In this document: piece by piece, positions 1 to 11,152 of the stretch
Layout: each line of letters begins with the position of its first letter
Numbering within the stretch: the stretch's first letter is position 1
DNA from: Rhizaria sp. SCN 62-66
Lineage: Eukaryota; Rhizaria, unplaced
Direction: 5' to 3'
DNA length: 47,267 nt
NCBI GenBank assembly: GCA_001724265.1
Contig: MEDY01000230.1
Span: 1-47,267, forward strand
Notes under the pieces: model-generated
Seen by the model: the letters and a program-made list of their open reading frames with translations, nothing else
What the model was told of the DNA's origin: nothing
The model's database searches: none
Position numbers and translations under genes: made by a program

Positions 1-57
<57 letters not shown>
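1..57. repeat. (TG)n microsatellite
   Basis: An uninterrupted TG dinucleotide run opens the window. It lies in the intron just before the last exon of the transporter gene, followed by an A-run and a pyrimidine-rich stretch that leads to the splice acceptor at 171-172. Confidence 0.95.
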
Positions 58-60
<3 letters not shown>

Positions 61-172
61 TAAAAAAAAATTTATGCAACGTTTTATTTTACAAAGTCCT
101 TGGATATCATTATATAGATCCTCACAATCGTTTTTCTCCGTGTTTTCTTGCGCTCTTGCTTCTGCCTCGCAG

Positions 173-1075
173 GGCTCCGGCTCCCAGGGCGGCGGCTACC
201 TGCGCGGTTGGGAGCAGCCCATCACCTGGGCGATCGTGTTCCTGCTGGTGACCGTGGGATTGATCACGTCGCGCATCATGAAGAACTACGACAGCATCGT
301 CAAGATCTTCTGCGTGTCGATGGGCAACTTCGTCGTGTACGCCTACTCGGTGTTGTTCCAGGGTCAGCCGCTTGCGCTGTCGTTCATCGTCGCCTTCGCC
401 CTCGTCTCGGGCTCGGCATACACTTACCAGCTCGAGAAGATGCGTCTGGACGCCGAGGCCGCGCCGGTCCAGCCCTCCAAGATTGTGCTGTCGCGCCCCG
501 AGGAAAGCGACATCATGCTCGGCGACCTCCCTTCCTCTTCATCGTCTATCAACAGCAGCAGCAACGTCGCTGGTGGCAGCAGCAGTCTCAGCGGCCGCGT
601 CAGCGTCAACAACAGCGGTGCAAGCAGCCGCAGCGGCGGCGCTCGGTGCCCTTACGCGGCCGACGCCGACAGCTTCGCCGACGCCGACATCGACGGCTAC
701 GGCGACGGTGACGCCGAGCAGGGCGGCCAGAGCCAGGGCGACCCCCTGGCCGGCTCCGGTCCCCGCAGCGACGACAGCGGTTCGGCCCGCAAGAGCACAA
801 ACAGCCGCCTCAGCAGCAGCAACAGCCTCCGCGGTGGCGCTAACGGCGGGGTGAGGCGGTGCCGCAACGGGCCCACGTGCTCTGGCGGCGACGGGTGCTC
901 CGCGCTTGAGGTCCAGGCGCTGGCCCGCGGCGTCGCCAGCGTGCTCACCGCGTCCACGCCCACCAACAATAGCCGGGACGGCCACGGCCACGGCCACGGC
1001 GGCGGTCTCACCAGTCCTACCGAGGAGGACCTGACCACAGACGTCGACGCGCTGTTCGCCGCGCACGACGACTAA
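173..1075 (+). CDS. SLC35-type nucleotide-sugar transporter, 3' exon (partial)
   Basis: This is the last exon of a gene that begins outside the window. The exon starts after a pyrimidine-rich tract ending in CAG at 170-172, phase 0, and ends at TAA. The first ~90 residues hold three hydrophobic segments, and the spacing of Lys, Tyr and small residues resembles the C-terminal half of the nucleotide-sugar transporter family (SLC35A-like; multispan Golgi/ER antiporters exchanging nucleotide sugars for nucleoside monophosphates). About 200 residues follow that are Ser/Gly/Asp-rich with a short His-Gly repeat and would be a disordered cytosolic tail; such a tail is long for the family. Substrate specificity cannot be read from this piece. 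It is convergent with the small secreted-protein gene downstream. The upstream donor and the other exons are not visible. Confidence 0.65.
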   Translation, partial: GSGSQGGGYLRGWEQPITWAIVFLLVTVGLITSRIMKNYDSIVKIFCVSMGNFVVYAYSVLFQGQPLALSFIVAFALVSGSAYTYQLEKMRLDAEAAPVQPSKIVLSRPEESDIMLGDLPSSSSSINSSSNVAGGSSSLSGRVSVNNSGASSRSGGARCPYAADADSFADADIDGYGDGDAEQGGQSQGDPLAGSGPRSDDSGSARKSTNSRLSSSNSLRGGANGGVRRCRNGPTCSGGDGCSALEVQALARGVASVLTASTPTNNSRDGHGHGHGGGLTSPTEEDLTTDVDALFAAHDD

Positions 1076-1943
1076 GTAGCAAAAATACGGACTTAGCCGG
1101 CGAAGTTCCGCCGCGTTGGTGATGTCTGATGTCTGATGTCTGATGTCTGATGTCTGATGTCTGATATCATGTCAAAAAAATATGCGACGTGACGTCACAG
1201 TGTTTTTGTTCTTCTTTATTTTTGTTTTTTGTTGTTTGTTCGTTCGTTCCGTCATCTGGCATCTTCGATGCTTTGATGTATCTCTGTCTCGTTTTGTCCT
1301 CTCTTGTTGTGTCTGTTCCCGTTTCTGGGATGTTCGCTCGATCATGATCTTCGCCTGTCGACTGGCCTAGCTGTTTAGCTCGCTTACACTGGTGATTTCG
1401 AAGATGGATGCCTATGTTCGTTGATTTGTATGCAGTGGTCTCATGTACTAGTATTTGACTTACCTGATCGAGTTTGTCAATAATCATTTCTTTCTAACAC
1501 AGGAGCTTTGATTTGTGGAGTCCAGTGGCTTGATATTGCTCTGACAACTATTTCTCTTTCTATGTTTGCGTTTTTTCCTTTTGATGTCACATTGATCGAT
1601 TACTGTTACTGGTGCATATTAATTGTGCTTCACTCCACAATACACCTGAAAGTCTACTTGTCCTCGTGGAGAGCCGAGGCCGTGATAACTCTAAACAACA
1701 ATATAATACAATATGAGACATCTAAGGAGTGTGAGCAATTTTTAAGATTTATTGTCATTTTTATATTTTAATGAATGTATTTTTTCATCTAAATCTGACT
1801 TTATACGTCGTGTGATAAAAAAGCGTGCATTCTGTTTACTTTGTAACCTAACTGAATTTAAAGGCGGCCCCATCTCTATTAGCCTATGAACACTTATAAT
1901 ATCATTGTTCACGTTAACAACAGCCCATTGCACCTTCAAGGAC
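1076..1943. other. Convergent intergenic region
   Basis: This 868-nt AT-rich stretch separates two convergent genes and should hold both 3' UTRs. It contains a 7-nt tandem repeat (1120-1168) and T-rich runs around 1200-1240. The short open frames here have no coding bias and I see no gene. Confidence 0.6.
1120..1168. repeat. Seven-unit TGATGTC tandem repeat
   Basis: Six perfect copies of TGATGTC and a seventh with one mismatch lie about 45 nt after the transporter stop codon, probably in its 3' UTR. Confidence 0.95.
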
Positions 1944-2579
1944 TTAAAGCGGCGTGCTATCCAGGTCCGCGCGCGGCCCCTCAGCCCGACTGCCGTCAGC
2001 GAGCCTCGCCCGGCCGCTGCCGCGCAGTCCGCCGCCGCGGCCAAGGCCGGTAAGGATGGGCTGGCCCGTGGCCGGGTCCGTGACGGTGATGGGGGCCGTC
2101 GGGTCGCGGGGGATGCCGAAGCGGTGCCCATGGGCGTCCGTGTTGCTGCGCGCGGGGCTGCCGCCGCTGCTACTGGCACTCGATGCGCCAGCGTTATTGT
2201 TGTTAGAGGTGGAGGGTGTGGAGCCCATGGGTTGCATGACAGCTGTGGCGCTCGAGGGTCGGGGGGCGAAACGGACTGAGAGCAGAGAGACAGGACGTAC
2301 ATGAAGTGTGAAATAGACAGAAAAGGGTGTGTGAGCGATATCAAGAAAATATCAAGAAAACACATTTGACGAGTGAATAAAGCACCCAAACTTCAAAATA
2401 ATACATTAACAGCTCATGTATACGTGATACTTCAGAAGATATGCAGATATGGCTCGTTTGTGCTGTTATATACAATGGTTTGTTCAGTGAGAGAAATACG
2501 TACAGGCTGTGGTGTGGGCGGGGACGAGGACGAGCGAGAGAGCGGCTAGAACGGTGATGGAAGAGAGAAACTTCAGCAT
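1944..2579 (-). CDS. Small secreted protein, two exons
   Basis: Exons are 2579-2504 and 2275-1944; the intron (2503-2276) has donor GTACGT and acceptor CAG. One nucleotide is left at the donor and two are supplied at the acceptor, so the frame closes exactly and gives 135 residues ending at TAA. Residues 1-25 form a textbook signal peptide (MLKF start, a hydrophobic run of Ile, Val, Leu and Ala, then a polar stretch ending in Ala), and the phase-1 intron falls right after it. The mature part begins FRFAPRPS and is rich in Ser, Asn, Gly and Arg with no cysteine pattern or domain I recognise. Two other secreted genes here (22727 and 37304) share the arrangement of signal-peptide exon plus phase-1 intron, and the one at 22727 also starts its mature part with a Phe-Arg motif. 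Function unknown. Confidence 0.7.
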
Positions 2580-3600
2580 GAGCAAACTATAGATGTGATC
2601 ATATGTCGTGATGTTCGAGAGGTATGTTACAGTCGAGAGGAAGGCAAGTTTGACGGGAAAAAAGCGGAGGTAACAGCAAATAGATGCAAGGGCACCAGAA
2701 CACGGATAGCAAGCGCAAAGCAAGAGGTATGGAAGTGTGGCAGCAGTATATACATTGAAAAATCGCAATCAATACGATGCAGTGACGATGTCAGTGGGCA
2801 TGATCGGTGTGTGGTGTGGGAAGGGAGGGAGTGGGGAGATGCGATGGTTGTGGTGAGGGACACACGAGAGAGCTTCAGAACAAGACAGAGAGCGATAAAC
2901 AGCTTTCCCAACTTTATAAAAAGAAGGAAATAACTACAACACGCTATTATATCTTGCCGTCTGCTCTGTGTCCCATCTGACGACCGCGTCACGCTGGGCT
3001 GGCACGCCAGTGAAAGTTGGTGACAGCAAGGCGAAGTCGTGGATAGGGAGGGACAGTCGCGGACGTCAAAAAGCCATGATATTTCACGGAAACCAACTCT
3101 AATGGTGATTTTTCATTTAGAATCCCAAGTCGGTCAGCTATAAACCCGCCATATTTAAAGGATGCATTTGAATATACTCATTTCATAAAGATATCTTACA
3201 TTTTGTATTTTCACTCGAAATGTTCAAGTTTGTCACGTTCGTTCAGTGTGCCCTTCGAAGTCTTAGCAAAACCTCGGTTGTGGTTGTGTCTTATGGGTGA
3301 TGGATTTAGGAGAGCTTTTTTTGTGGTGGTTCCGTAACCGTCTTCAAATATCATCACTCCTGCATCTTATCGTCCGTCAGTCGGGAATTCAGCACTATTT
3401 CCAGATTAAATACGACACTTTTCATATATTCTTAATAGACTATTCTCACAACCGCTTTAAAACCTCGCTACTTTCCCTTCCTAGACCCATCGCTTCACAG
3501 AGCTTTTCCTCTCCCCCAGCTCTCCCCACCCCACCGTTTCCCTCGCCTCTGCACTTGTGCTCCTCCCCTCGACGCCCCCCGCAGCCGGCACACCAGCATT
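2580..3600. promoter_or_regulatory. Divergent promoter region
   Basis: This 1,021-nt AT-rich region lies between two genes transcribed outward. It holds a TATAAA followed directly by CCCGCC at 3139-3150 and a palindromic TTTATAAA at 2913-2920, either of which could be a core promoter element. A pyrimidine-rich tract ends in CGCAG at 3580-3584, 16 nt before the CIB-like ATG, and could be the acceptor of a 5' UTR intron. No other coding exon is apparent. Confidence 0.4.
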
Positions 3601-5380
3601 ATGGGCGGCATCTCCTCCAACTCCTTCGGCGCCGTGCCCCACTACGTGGCTCAGTGGATCGCCAAGCACAACGAGTATCTGCGCAGCGTCAACTGGTCCG
3701 TCCCGCGATAACATGCCTCTGCCGACTGCTTTGCCATGCTTCTAGGAAACTGTTTTCGCATTGGCCACGCAGTTTCCTGTGTGTTATATCTACAATATCT
3801 ACATTCACAATGTTTTCTGCATATGTCATCCCCATATGTCTTAAGACGTTCGCTCACCTTCACACACCTGCTACACCCCCCTTGCCTCTTCCCCCCTCGC
3901 CTGGCCTCAGCTCGCCGTACGAGATCAAGGTCATCGGCAACCTTATTTGGGTTGCGTACCACCGCTTCCGCCTGTTCCGCAACATTCACACCCGCAGCAA
4001 CCCCAACACGCACCGCTTCTACGGCTTCGATCCCCCCGCCGACAGCGACGCCGTACGTCTAAACTTATCTTTCATACCGCACAATGAGACAATATCGTCA
4101 TGTATTTTTGTTGAATCACGCAGTGTTTATTCGAAATAGTGCGTGTCCGTTCTATCTTGTTCTATTATCACTCAATCTCACTCTTTCATGACTCTGTTCT
4201 CTTGCGAATGAACTCAAACACTCCCCTCTCTTGGACTGACTCAATCCGGACCGACCCCAGGCCGCGTTCATGCGTCTGCGCGTGCCCGCGATCGAGATCG
4301 CGCGCATTCCCGAGCTGGCCTACAACCGTCTTGGCCTCCGCGTTGCGTGCGCGCTCGCTAACGTCTTCTTCGAGGAAGGGCCAGACTTCCCCGACAACAA
4401 CCCCCTGAGCCCCGCCAACCGCCACAAGGCCGCCGCCGGCGCCGCCGCCGCGACCAGTCCCAGCGGCTTCACCACCGCCACCGCCACTGCAAGCCCCAGC
4501 TCTGGCGCTGCTGCCACGGGCGCCAGTCCTGGGCTCGTCGCATCGTCGAGCGCGGCGATCCTGCCCGAGGAGGCACTCGGCAACCTCGACTTCGCACTGG
4601 GCGCCTCCCCGTCCTCGTTCAGCAGCAGCAGCAGCAGCGCCGGTGTGGGCGCTGCTCCGCAGAACCAGCACCGCCCCTCGGTCTCCCATCATAGCTCCCC
4701 GAGCCACCCGACGCACAACGCCAACACGGCCGCGACGGACGCGATGGTCGTGTCACCCAGCGGCGCGTCCCCCGGCCCGCTCGTCTCGTCCCAATCCGCG
4801 GGCTCCACGGCTTTCATGACGTCTTTCTCGTCCCCTGTGTACGGCGGCGACCACCGCGTTCTGCCACGCACGGGCACCGCGGCGCTGGCCGCGCCCGTGA
4901 CGGCGATCGAGTCGATCCGCGCGACAATCTACACGCGCACGTACGACTTCCTCGACTTCCTCCGGCTGCTTTTCGTGTTCCACCACCAAACACCGACTGC
5001 GTTCAAGGCGTGGGCGGCGTTCCGCGTGTACGACTTTAACGAGAACAACGAGGTGGACATCACCGACGTGCAGGCAATGCTGCTCTTCATCATGGGCAAG
5101 CGCGCGCTGAGCGATAAGCTCGTAGTGCTGGCCAGCAAGACCATGGACGAGATCGACGTCGACGGCAATAAGACCATCTCGGTGTTTGAGTTTGAGCAGT
5201 TTCTCAAGCGTGTGCCGGAGTTCTCGTACAACTTCAGCTTCGAGCCCGTCACGATCGAGGAGTCGCTGCGCTTCCGCTTCGATCCCGCCTTGCTGCCACG
5301 CGTGTCTAACGATCACCACAGTACACACGCCAACGCTAGGGACAGGGGTACCTCGAATGCGGTGAGCCCCAGCCCAAGCC

Positions 5381-5411
<31 letters not shown>

Positions 5412-6216
5412 AACTGCGACCGCGGCCGCCAACAACGCTAACAGCGACCCCGAGGGCGCCGGCGCTGGTGCTGGCTCTGGTGAGCGCAAGCGCGTGTCGT
5501 TCGCGGCGACGCACGAGGAGCGCCCCATCCCGAGTCACGGGGCCTACAACGGCGAGGGCGGCGCGGTGATTCCGGGGGGCGCGCAGTCGTTCGAGGCGCC
5601 CGGGCAGGGCTACGCAGGCCTGCCGACGCTGCCGGAGGGCAGCGTCAGCGGCAGTAATGACAATGGCGAATACAACAACGCGGCCGCCGCTGCCCACGCT
5701 GCCGCTGGGTCAGAGTATCACGGCGACGGGAGCTTTGCGCAGTCGTACGGACAGGCCCCTGGTGGGTACGCGGCCTCGAGCCACTGCATCGGCCCCAGCA
5801 GCCAAGTTGACGGCTACGCCGGCGCGGGCGAGAGCTACAGCCACGCCGGCGCCCATGGGCACCAGTATGAGAGCATGGACGGCAGCAGCAGCAGCGGCGG
5901 CCGCGGCGGCGGCGACGTCGCCGCGGGGTCGTTCACGGCGGTGCACGGCGACGGCAGCGTGTTGGGGCTGGGCGACGAGCGCGCGGGGTCGTTCGCCTAC
6001 GACAACGCCGCCGAGATGAACAACAATGGCAACGGCACGACTAACTTCGTGAGCGACAACAGCAACTACGTGCACAACACCGGCGCGGGCGTCGGCAACT
6101 TCGGCAATGCCGGCGACGCTGAGGGCGAGTATGAGTACGAGCAGCAGCCTTTTGCACCCGTCAAGGGCTACGAGGCTTACCCGGGTCCCGCTCCGGAGGA
6201 TGGCAACACGAACTAA
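3601..6216 (+). CDS. CIB-like N-myristoylated EF-hand protein with long insert and tail
   Basis: Exons are 3601-3695, 3911-4052 and 4261-6216 (730 residues, TAA). Introns have donors GTCCGT and GTACGT and phases 2 and 0, and all frames close. The start MGGISSNS is a good N-myristoylation signal. Residues 83-112 (RLRVPAIEIARIPELAYN) match the segment before the EF-hands of calcium- and integrin-binding proteins (CIB family). Two EF-hand loops follow, DFNENNEVDITD at ~337-348 and DVDGNKTISVFE at ~379-390; the next residues, VPEFSYNF, resemble the CIB C-terminal helix. Unlike ordinary CIBs (about 190 residues), this protein has ~170 low-complexity residues inserted between the N-terminal lobe and the EF-hands and a ~300-residue Ala/Gly/Ser/Asn-rich tail. 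CIB proteins are membrane-bound calcium sensors that regulate partner proteins; the partner is unknown here. Family call fairly sure; role inferred. Confidence 0.75.
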
Positions 6217-7075
6217 GCGAAGCCGCATGAAGGACGACGTTTGAAGTGCGTTTTCTTATTCAAGGACAACGTGTACTGGACGTTACTTTACGTTCATTAT
6301 TTCAGAGGTTTTTTTTTTTTTTAAAGTGTTGCTCCTTTGTCGTTATTATCATCAAATCATTACCCTTCAAGAATCTTCGTGAGTTTTGTGTGTGTTTGTT
6401 TGTGTGTTGTTGCTGTTGTTGTTATGGCACTCATTGTAAGTGACTTGCAGCAACCGCAAAACATCGTCATATGTTTTTTACGCATCACTCAAAGGTTTTT
6501 TATTACATTTGTCTTTGCTGTTCCCTTTGTTGCTACTGTTGTTTGTGTCTCGCTACTGCCATATTCTTGTCTTTTATTTTAAATCGCGCCTGTCGACTGC
6601 TATACTGTAGGTTGCAGTTGCGATTTTAGCTATAGCCATGTTGTGCTTTGTGCTGCATCAGACTACTGCTCGTTTGTTTGTCTTTTTAATACTGTTCTTG
6701 CTGGCGTATTTTATTTTTTGTTCACCTCATCAATATCTTTTCGTAGTAGTCGCAGTCGTCGTCTCGTCTGCTGCCTTCATCTGCCGCTCATCTATCTGTG
6801 CTTCGCCGATACTAGTGCTGTCACTAGTATCGCTGCCGTTATTGTCCCTGCTGTTTGTTTGTGATTCCTCTTTACTGTTGTACTTTTCTTGCTGTATTCC
6901 AATCAGGCAACGTGTTCGCGGTCGTACTCCGTGTTAGATTTTAAGATTTTAAGATTTACATGCAGTTTCATTTGCTTTAACTCAGAATCAAACAAGCATA
7001 CATACACACACATCTTTTAAAAACACTCCGTTCATTTCACTACTGTATCTTCAAATTTTTAATTCAATTCGCTTT
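6217..7075. other. Convergent intergenic region
   Basis: This 859-nt T-rich region between convergent genes should carry two 3' ends. It has a T-run at about 6309-6321 and a perfect 11-bp inverted repeat at 6807-6832. Open frames here (for example 6638-6937) are strings of Leu/Val/Ser codons from T-rich DNA and do not look coding. Confidence 0.55.
6807..6832. repeat. Perfect 11-bp inverted repeat, 4-nt loop
   Basis: The arms CGATACTAGTG and CACTAGTATCG are exactly complementary and separated by CTGT. The hairpin lies 590 nt after the CIB-like stop codon and 240 nt after the end of the facing gene, so it could sit in either 3' UTR or between them. Confidence 0.9.
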
Positions 7076-8542
7076 TTAAAGACAATATGACACTGCCAAC
7101 TCTTTCCCCTCGCTCGCAACATTGCGACGATCACAACTGTTGTTACCACCGGATCCAGACTCTGTGCTCAAGAGCACGCTAGAACCCGACGCCGGCTTGA
7201 CTACACTGCGGTTAATACGCCCTCCACTGTTACTGCTTCCATTCTTATCAGTCTCTTTGCTGATCTTCGCGACATGCTTGTCGACAACGATGATGGGAGC
7301 TGTTGCGGCTTTGTTTGCACGCGCGTCGACTGCTGAAAGTTGCTGTCGATGCTGCATTGTCTCTTGTGCGGCGGCGCCGTTGGTTGCTTCTAGTGATTGC
7401 TGTAAGATGTCGGCATTGCTACTAAAGCCAGCATAGTTCACATTGAAATCTCGTTTCTTATTGTTGTTCTGACACCTGCGCTTATTCTGCTCACTCATCT
7501 TATGAACAATGCTTATGAGTGGAGCGCTTATGCCCGGAGTGACACTCTTGATCTTGTGCACATTTACTTGGCTGTTGCTGACGGTGACGTCTTGATTCCA
7601 GCCGCATTGCATGATCACCGCGATCTCTCTGTAAAACTTTTTCTTCAAATCATCAAACGAGCTGTATCCGACGCTCTTAACCCATTCCCACAGCGCAACA
7701 GTGTATCTTCGCACCGACTCAAAACGATCGGACTCAAACTTACCTCTTTCCAGCTCACGCTCAACGGTCCCGCGGCCGCGCCAGCGCTCGAACAGAACGT
7801 GATTCGGGTGTTTTGTCGGTTTCAGGTCAAGATGTAGCGGAACAGCGTAGAACTCGACGATAAGCCCAGTGTTGAGCCTGATGTCAAAGGTAATCGGCCG
7901 CCAGCCAAACGCTTTGGCGCACACGAACTTGTCAAAGTCGAGCTTGACCGGGTGGGCGCCGTGCAATGAGAGCAGCGTGAGCAATGGCGGCAGGTCTGAC
8001 AGTGATGATAGACGCGCTTTGAAGCGGAGGCTGTCGCGGATGTGCTCGATGTTAAACCACGGCTGCCAACAAAGGGGACGATATGACACGAGATGCGATG
8101 CATAACAACTTTTGAGAAATAAGATAACACTATTTTGTGATTTCGTGCGGACGTCTCGAATGCTTGTTGACGTGATGAATAAGCCTTATTTCTTCTCAAG
8201 TCAAAAATAATTATGCTGTACCTTCTCTTGCTTGATCTCCGGGCGGAGCGCTTTAAGAGCCACGCCAACAATGGATTTTGTGCCGAACTTAGCAAACAAA
8301 CCCAGCAGCCGCTGGATATCGCCTGTGATACGCGCTACTAGTGGCAAGCTTGCCTTTACGAGTTTCGCTAGCGATCGTAACTTGACTGCGCCGGATGCCT
8401 TCTTAGGGACTGGATTGCTCACTTCCCAGAGCCGCCCCTCCACATGCGGCTCCTCTACATCGCCCCAAAATGGACGACTTAACTTGGCACGCGCAGCACG
8501 ACACGGCCAGTCTTCATAGGGATGTCGCTGTGATGCTGGACA

Positions 8543-8573
<31 letters not shown>

Positions 8574-9445
8574 TGCAGCTTACTAATAATTTCCAGTACG
8601 GCAGCGTCAGAGCTGTCAAATCTGCTGCTGTTTGTGTTGCTTATGTCTTGCGCACTGATGTCACACTCTTCATCGCCATATACCCCGACACTTTCACAAT
8701 CATACGCAGGCATTGCCTGATGCTACAGCTGCTCTACCGTATCCTTGCTCACATTTGCGCTCTTTGATGCGTCCCAGCGGCACACGCGGCTGTCAACTGC
8801 TTTTGCCTGCGTTGTTGTATCTAGTGCCGCAATTGCACCGCTGCGCAAATAGCTTAGTGCGCACGAGTTAGACAGTGCCATGAACTAACGACGTTGCTGC
8901 TGCAGTAGTCGGTGTCGCTTTAAGAAGGCGCTATGATCAGAACTATGAACTGGCTTAGTTCTGCGGGCAGTGTGAGTGTGTGGCCGCAGCTTCGGACTTT
9001 GCGGGGATGAGAACGACTGCGGTCGCAGCTGTGGACTAGTCCGAGGAATGTGTGTTTGCGAGAACGGACTCTTGGGAGACAGATAGCTTGAGAATAAAGG
9101 CTTGCTGGCACCTGAACCCATCGTGTCAACTTTTTGCTTGATGCAGCAACCTTGCGAGGTTGCTTTTGGTTTTTCAAACGGCAAGAGCATTGGACTGAGG
9201 ACTGTTGAAGCAAGTTGCGATGATGTGGCCCGTATCCAGCTGCGTAACGCTCTGTATGGCAGCGTCCAGACTCCGCCCGGACTCCAACTCGTGTAACCTC
9301 TCAATTCATCATGCTCGACAATGCTTGCGTACGGCCGGAACGGATTAGTAGTAGCGCTGGCAGTAGCGAGCGGGGCCGCAAGGCACAATGAGAAGATGCA
9401 GAGCACAAAATGAATGACGGTGCTACGTCCGACAGACGGGGGCAT
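7076..9445 (-). CDS. Secreted protein with RelA/SpoT-like domain; two in-frame UAG codons
   Basis: Exons are 9445-8222 and 8062-7076 with a phase-0 intron (donor GTACAG, acceptor CAG), giving 736 residues if UAG is sense, stop TAA. The ATG at 9445 starts a signal peptide (hydrophobic core about residues 11-30). UAG codons fall at residues 187 and 241; frame and base composition continue across both, with no UAA or UGA. An 11-residue polyGln tract follows at ~275. Residues ~373-505, across the intron, resemble the RelA/SpoT nucleotidyltransferase-like fold: ITGDIQRLLGLFAKFG, then NIEHIRDSLRF, a Leu-rich helix, and AFGWRPITFDIRLN followed by LIVEFYAVPL. That family includes (p)ppGpp synthetases and secreted relatives of unclear activity. 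The C-terminus is polar and unremarkable. If UAG were a stop, the secreted N-terminus and the domain would be separate pieces. Domain call is by pattern only. Confidence 0.5.
8543..8576 (-). repeat. CAG repeat encoding polyglutamine
   Basis: A CAG run with one CAA, read on the minus strand, encodes eleven consecutive Gln residues in the RelA/SpoT-like protein. Confidence 0.9.
8723..8725 (-). other. In-frame UAG codon (residue 241)
   Basis: The TAG lies between codons for Glu-Gln-Leu and His-Gln-Ala-Met in the RelA/SpoT-like gene, four codons before an ATG that a standard-code gene finder would pick as the start. Confidence 0.75.
8885..8887 (-). other. In-frame UAG codon (residue 187)
   Basis: The TAG directly follows codons for Gln-Gln-Gln-Arg-Arg in the RelA/SpoT-like gene; the frame stays open for 53 codons to the next TAG. 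Confidence 0.7.
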
Positions 9446-9999
9446 TGAACCGGCTTGTACGCCCCACACCTCGCACTTACAAACTAAAGAGAGAACTTCA
9501 AGTCAAACAACAAGATAAATCCTCAGTTATAGTTAAAGTATGCCTCGTATACAGCAACGATGTTGAGAACCTGACATGTTTAAGTCGTCACCTGTTCAAG
9601 TTCGACTGCGAAGTGCAACAACAAATCGCATTCTGTAGTTTTGATTGGAGCGATAGATCGTTGGATAAAGTCGACATTTTATTTGTTCTTGCATTTTAGT
9701 ATTCGATTTAAGCTTGATTAGGGCTTATACAAAGATTGTATGCCCAACAACTACACAAATTTGCGTTGTATCTAATTGTTTCGAACGCTTCGAGTTCATG
9801 GGTCGATGAAACAAGAAACAGGGCGAGAAAATATAAGATTTATTTTACTTGCAATAATATATCTAAGTAACTTCACAAAGCAACTTTGCGACCCTCCATA
9901 CACGAACAAAGTCCTGGGATATGCGTGTCCGTAAGTGAGGTGGCCAGCAGTGGCCTGACCAAGAGTACTGCAAGGCCGTGGAGCGTGCGCGCATCCGCC
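9446..9999. promoter_or_regulatory. Tandem intergenic region, probable promoter of the 9445 gene
   Basis: These 554 nt lie between the stop codon of the TPR-like gene and the start of the RelA/SpoT-like gene, both on the minus strand. The stretch 9650-9870 is AT-rich. No clear TATA element or coding exon is visible. Confidence 0.4.
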
Positions 10000-11088
10000 T
10001 CAGACCCCCCAGCCGTCACGCTTAACCGTGACAAACAGCTCGGGCCACGTGGCTGCCACCACAATCGCCACCACCAGCAGCGCCGCAGCGGCTTTGAGCA
10101 GCATCAACACGGCAGCGCGGCCACTGATTTTAGCGCTGACCGACGAGGTTGCGCCGCCGCCGCTACTGCCATCACGGCTGCTGCTGCTGCTGCTGTCGCC
10201 GGGGGCGGTGTCGGGGGCAAAGCTCACCCGCTTACCACTCACACTATTAGCGTCGCCGCTAGTGCTGCTAGTGTTGGTGCCGGGGCCGGCGTACTTAAGG
10301 GCGGTGGCCGCGGCGTCCTTGGCCGCTTGCGACAGCCCCACGCCCTGGGCCTGCGCCAGCGCGAGCTGGATGCGCAGCGCGCCCGCCGAGCCGAACTCCG
10401 CCCGGAGCTCCGAGGGCCCCTCAGTGATGGCTCCGCCGCTTACGGGCGCGGATTCGGCCATCCGCTTCGCCGAGTCGGCTGCGAGCCGTTGTGCGGCAGA
10501 CAGCAGCTTGGCCGAGTCTGCCCGGAGCTTAGCCTTCGCCGACTCATCATTTTCGGCGCCGTCAGCAGCAGCAGCAGCAGCACTCACGGACGATGACGAG
10601 TCAGCATTACCGTTGTCGTGTGGTGTGTTGAGGTGTGCGAGCCCGTTGTCTTCGTTCCACTTCTGCTTCAGAGCAGCAAGCTTCTCCGTCATAGCCACAC
10701 GCCGGCGCGCGTCCGCGATGCGCTGCTCAGCGCGTGACGAGGCCGTACTCTGCTGGGTATTGACAGCGCCAGCACCTTTGCTGTTGCTGTTGCTGTTGCG
10801 GAGACGGAGCTTGAAGTCGGGGTTTTCGAAGTCCTTCAGCAAACTGTCCATCTCGTCATCACCACCCTCATTGCTACTGCTAGCGCCGGCACCCACACGC
10901 GCCGCCTTGCCCTGTGTAAGTACACCCTTAGACTCGAGCGACTGCAGGATGTCGTCCTTATCTCCGCCCAGCCGCTCGATGCGGCCCGTCCTTGGGTCGA
11001 CGATGACACCCTGCGCCTGCAGGCGCGCGCGCTCGAGTTGCTCCAGAGCAGCCAGGTCAGACGTCAGGTCTGTGTGTATGTGTTTGTG

Positions 11089-11152
<64 letters not shown>

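Noticed and set aside
1-57. Terminal TG run as a telomere
   Set aside because: It is a plain dinucleotide repeat inside an intron with coding exon next to it, and a similar run lies internally at 11071-11152.
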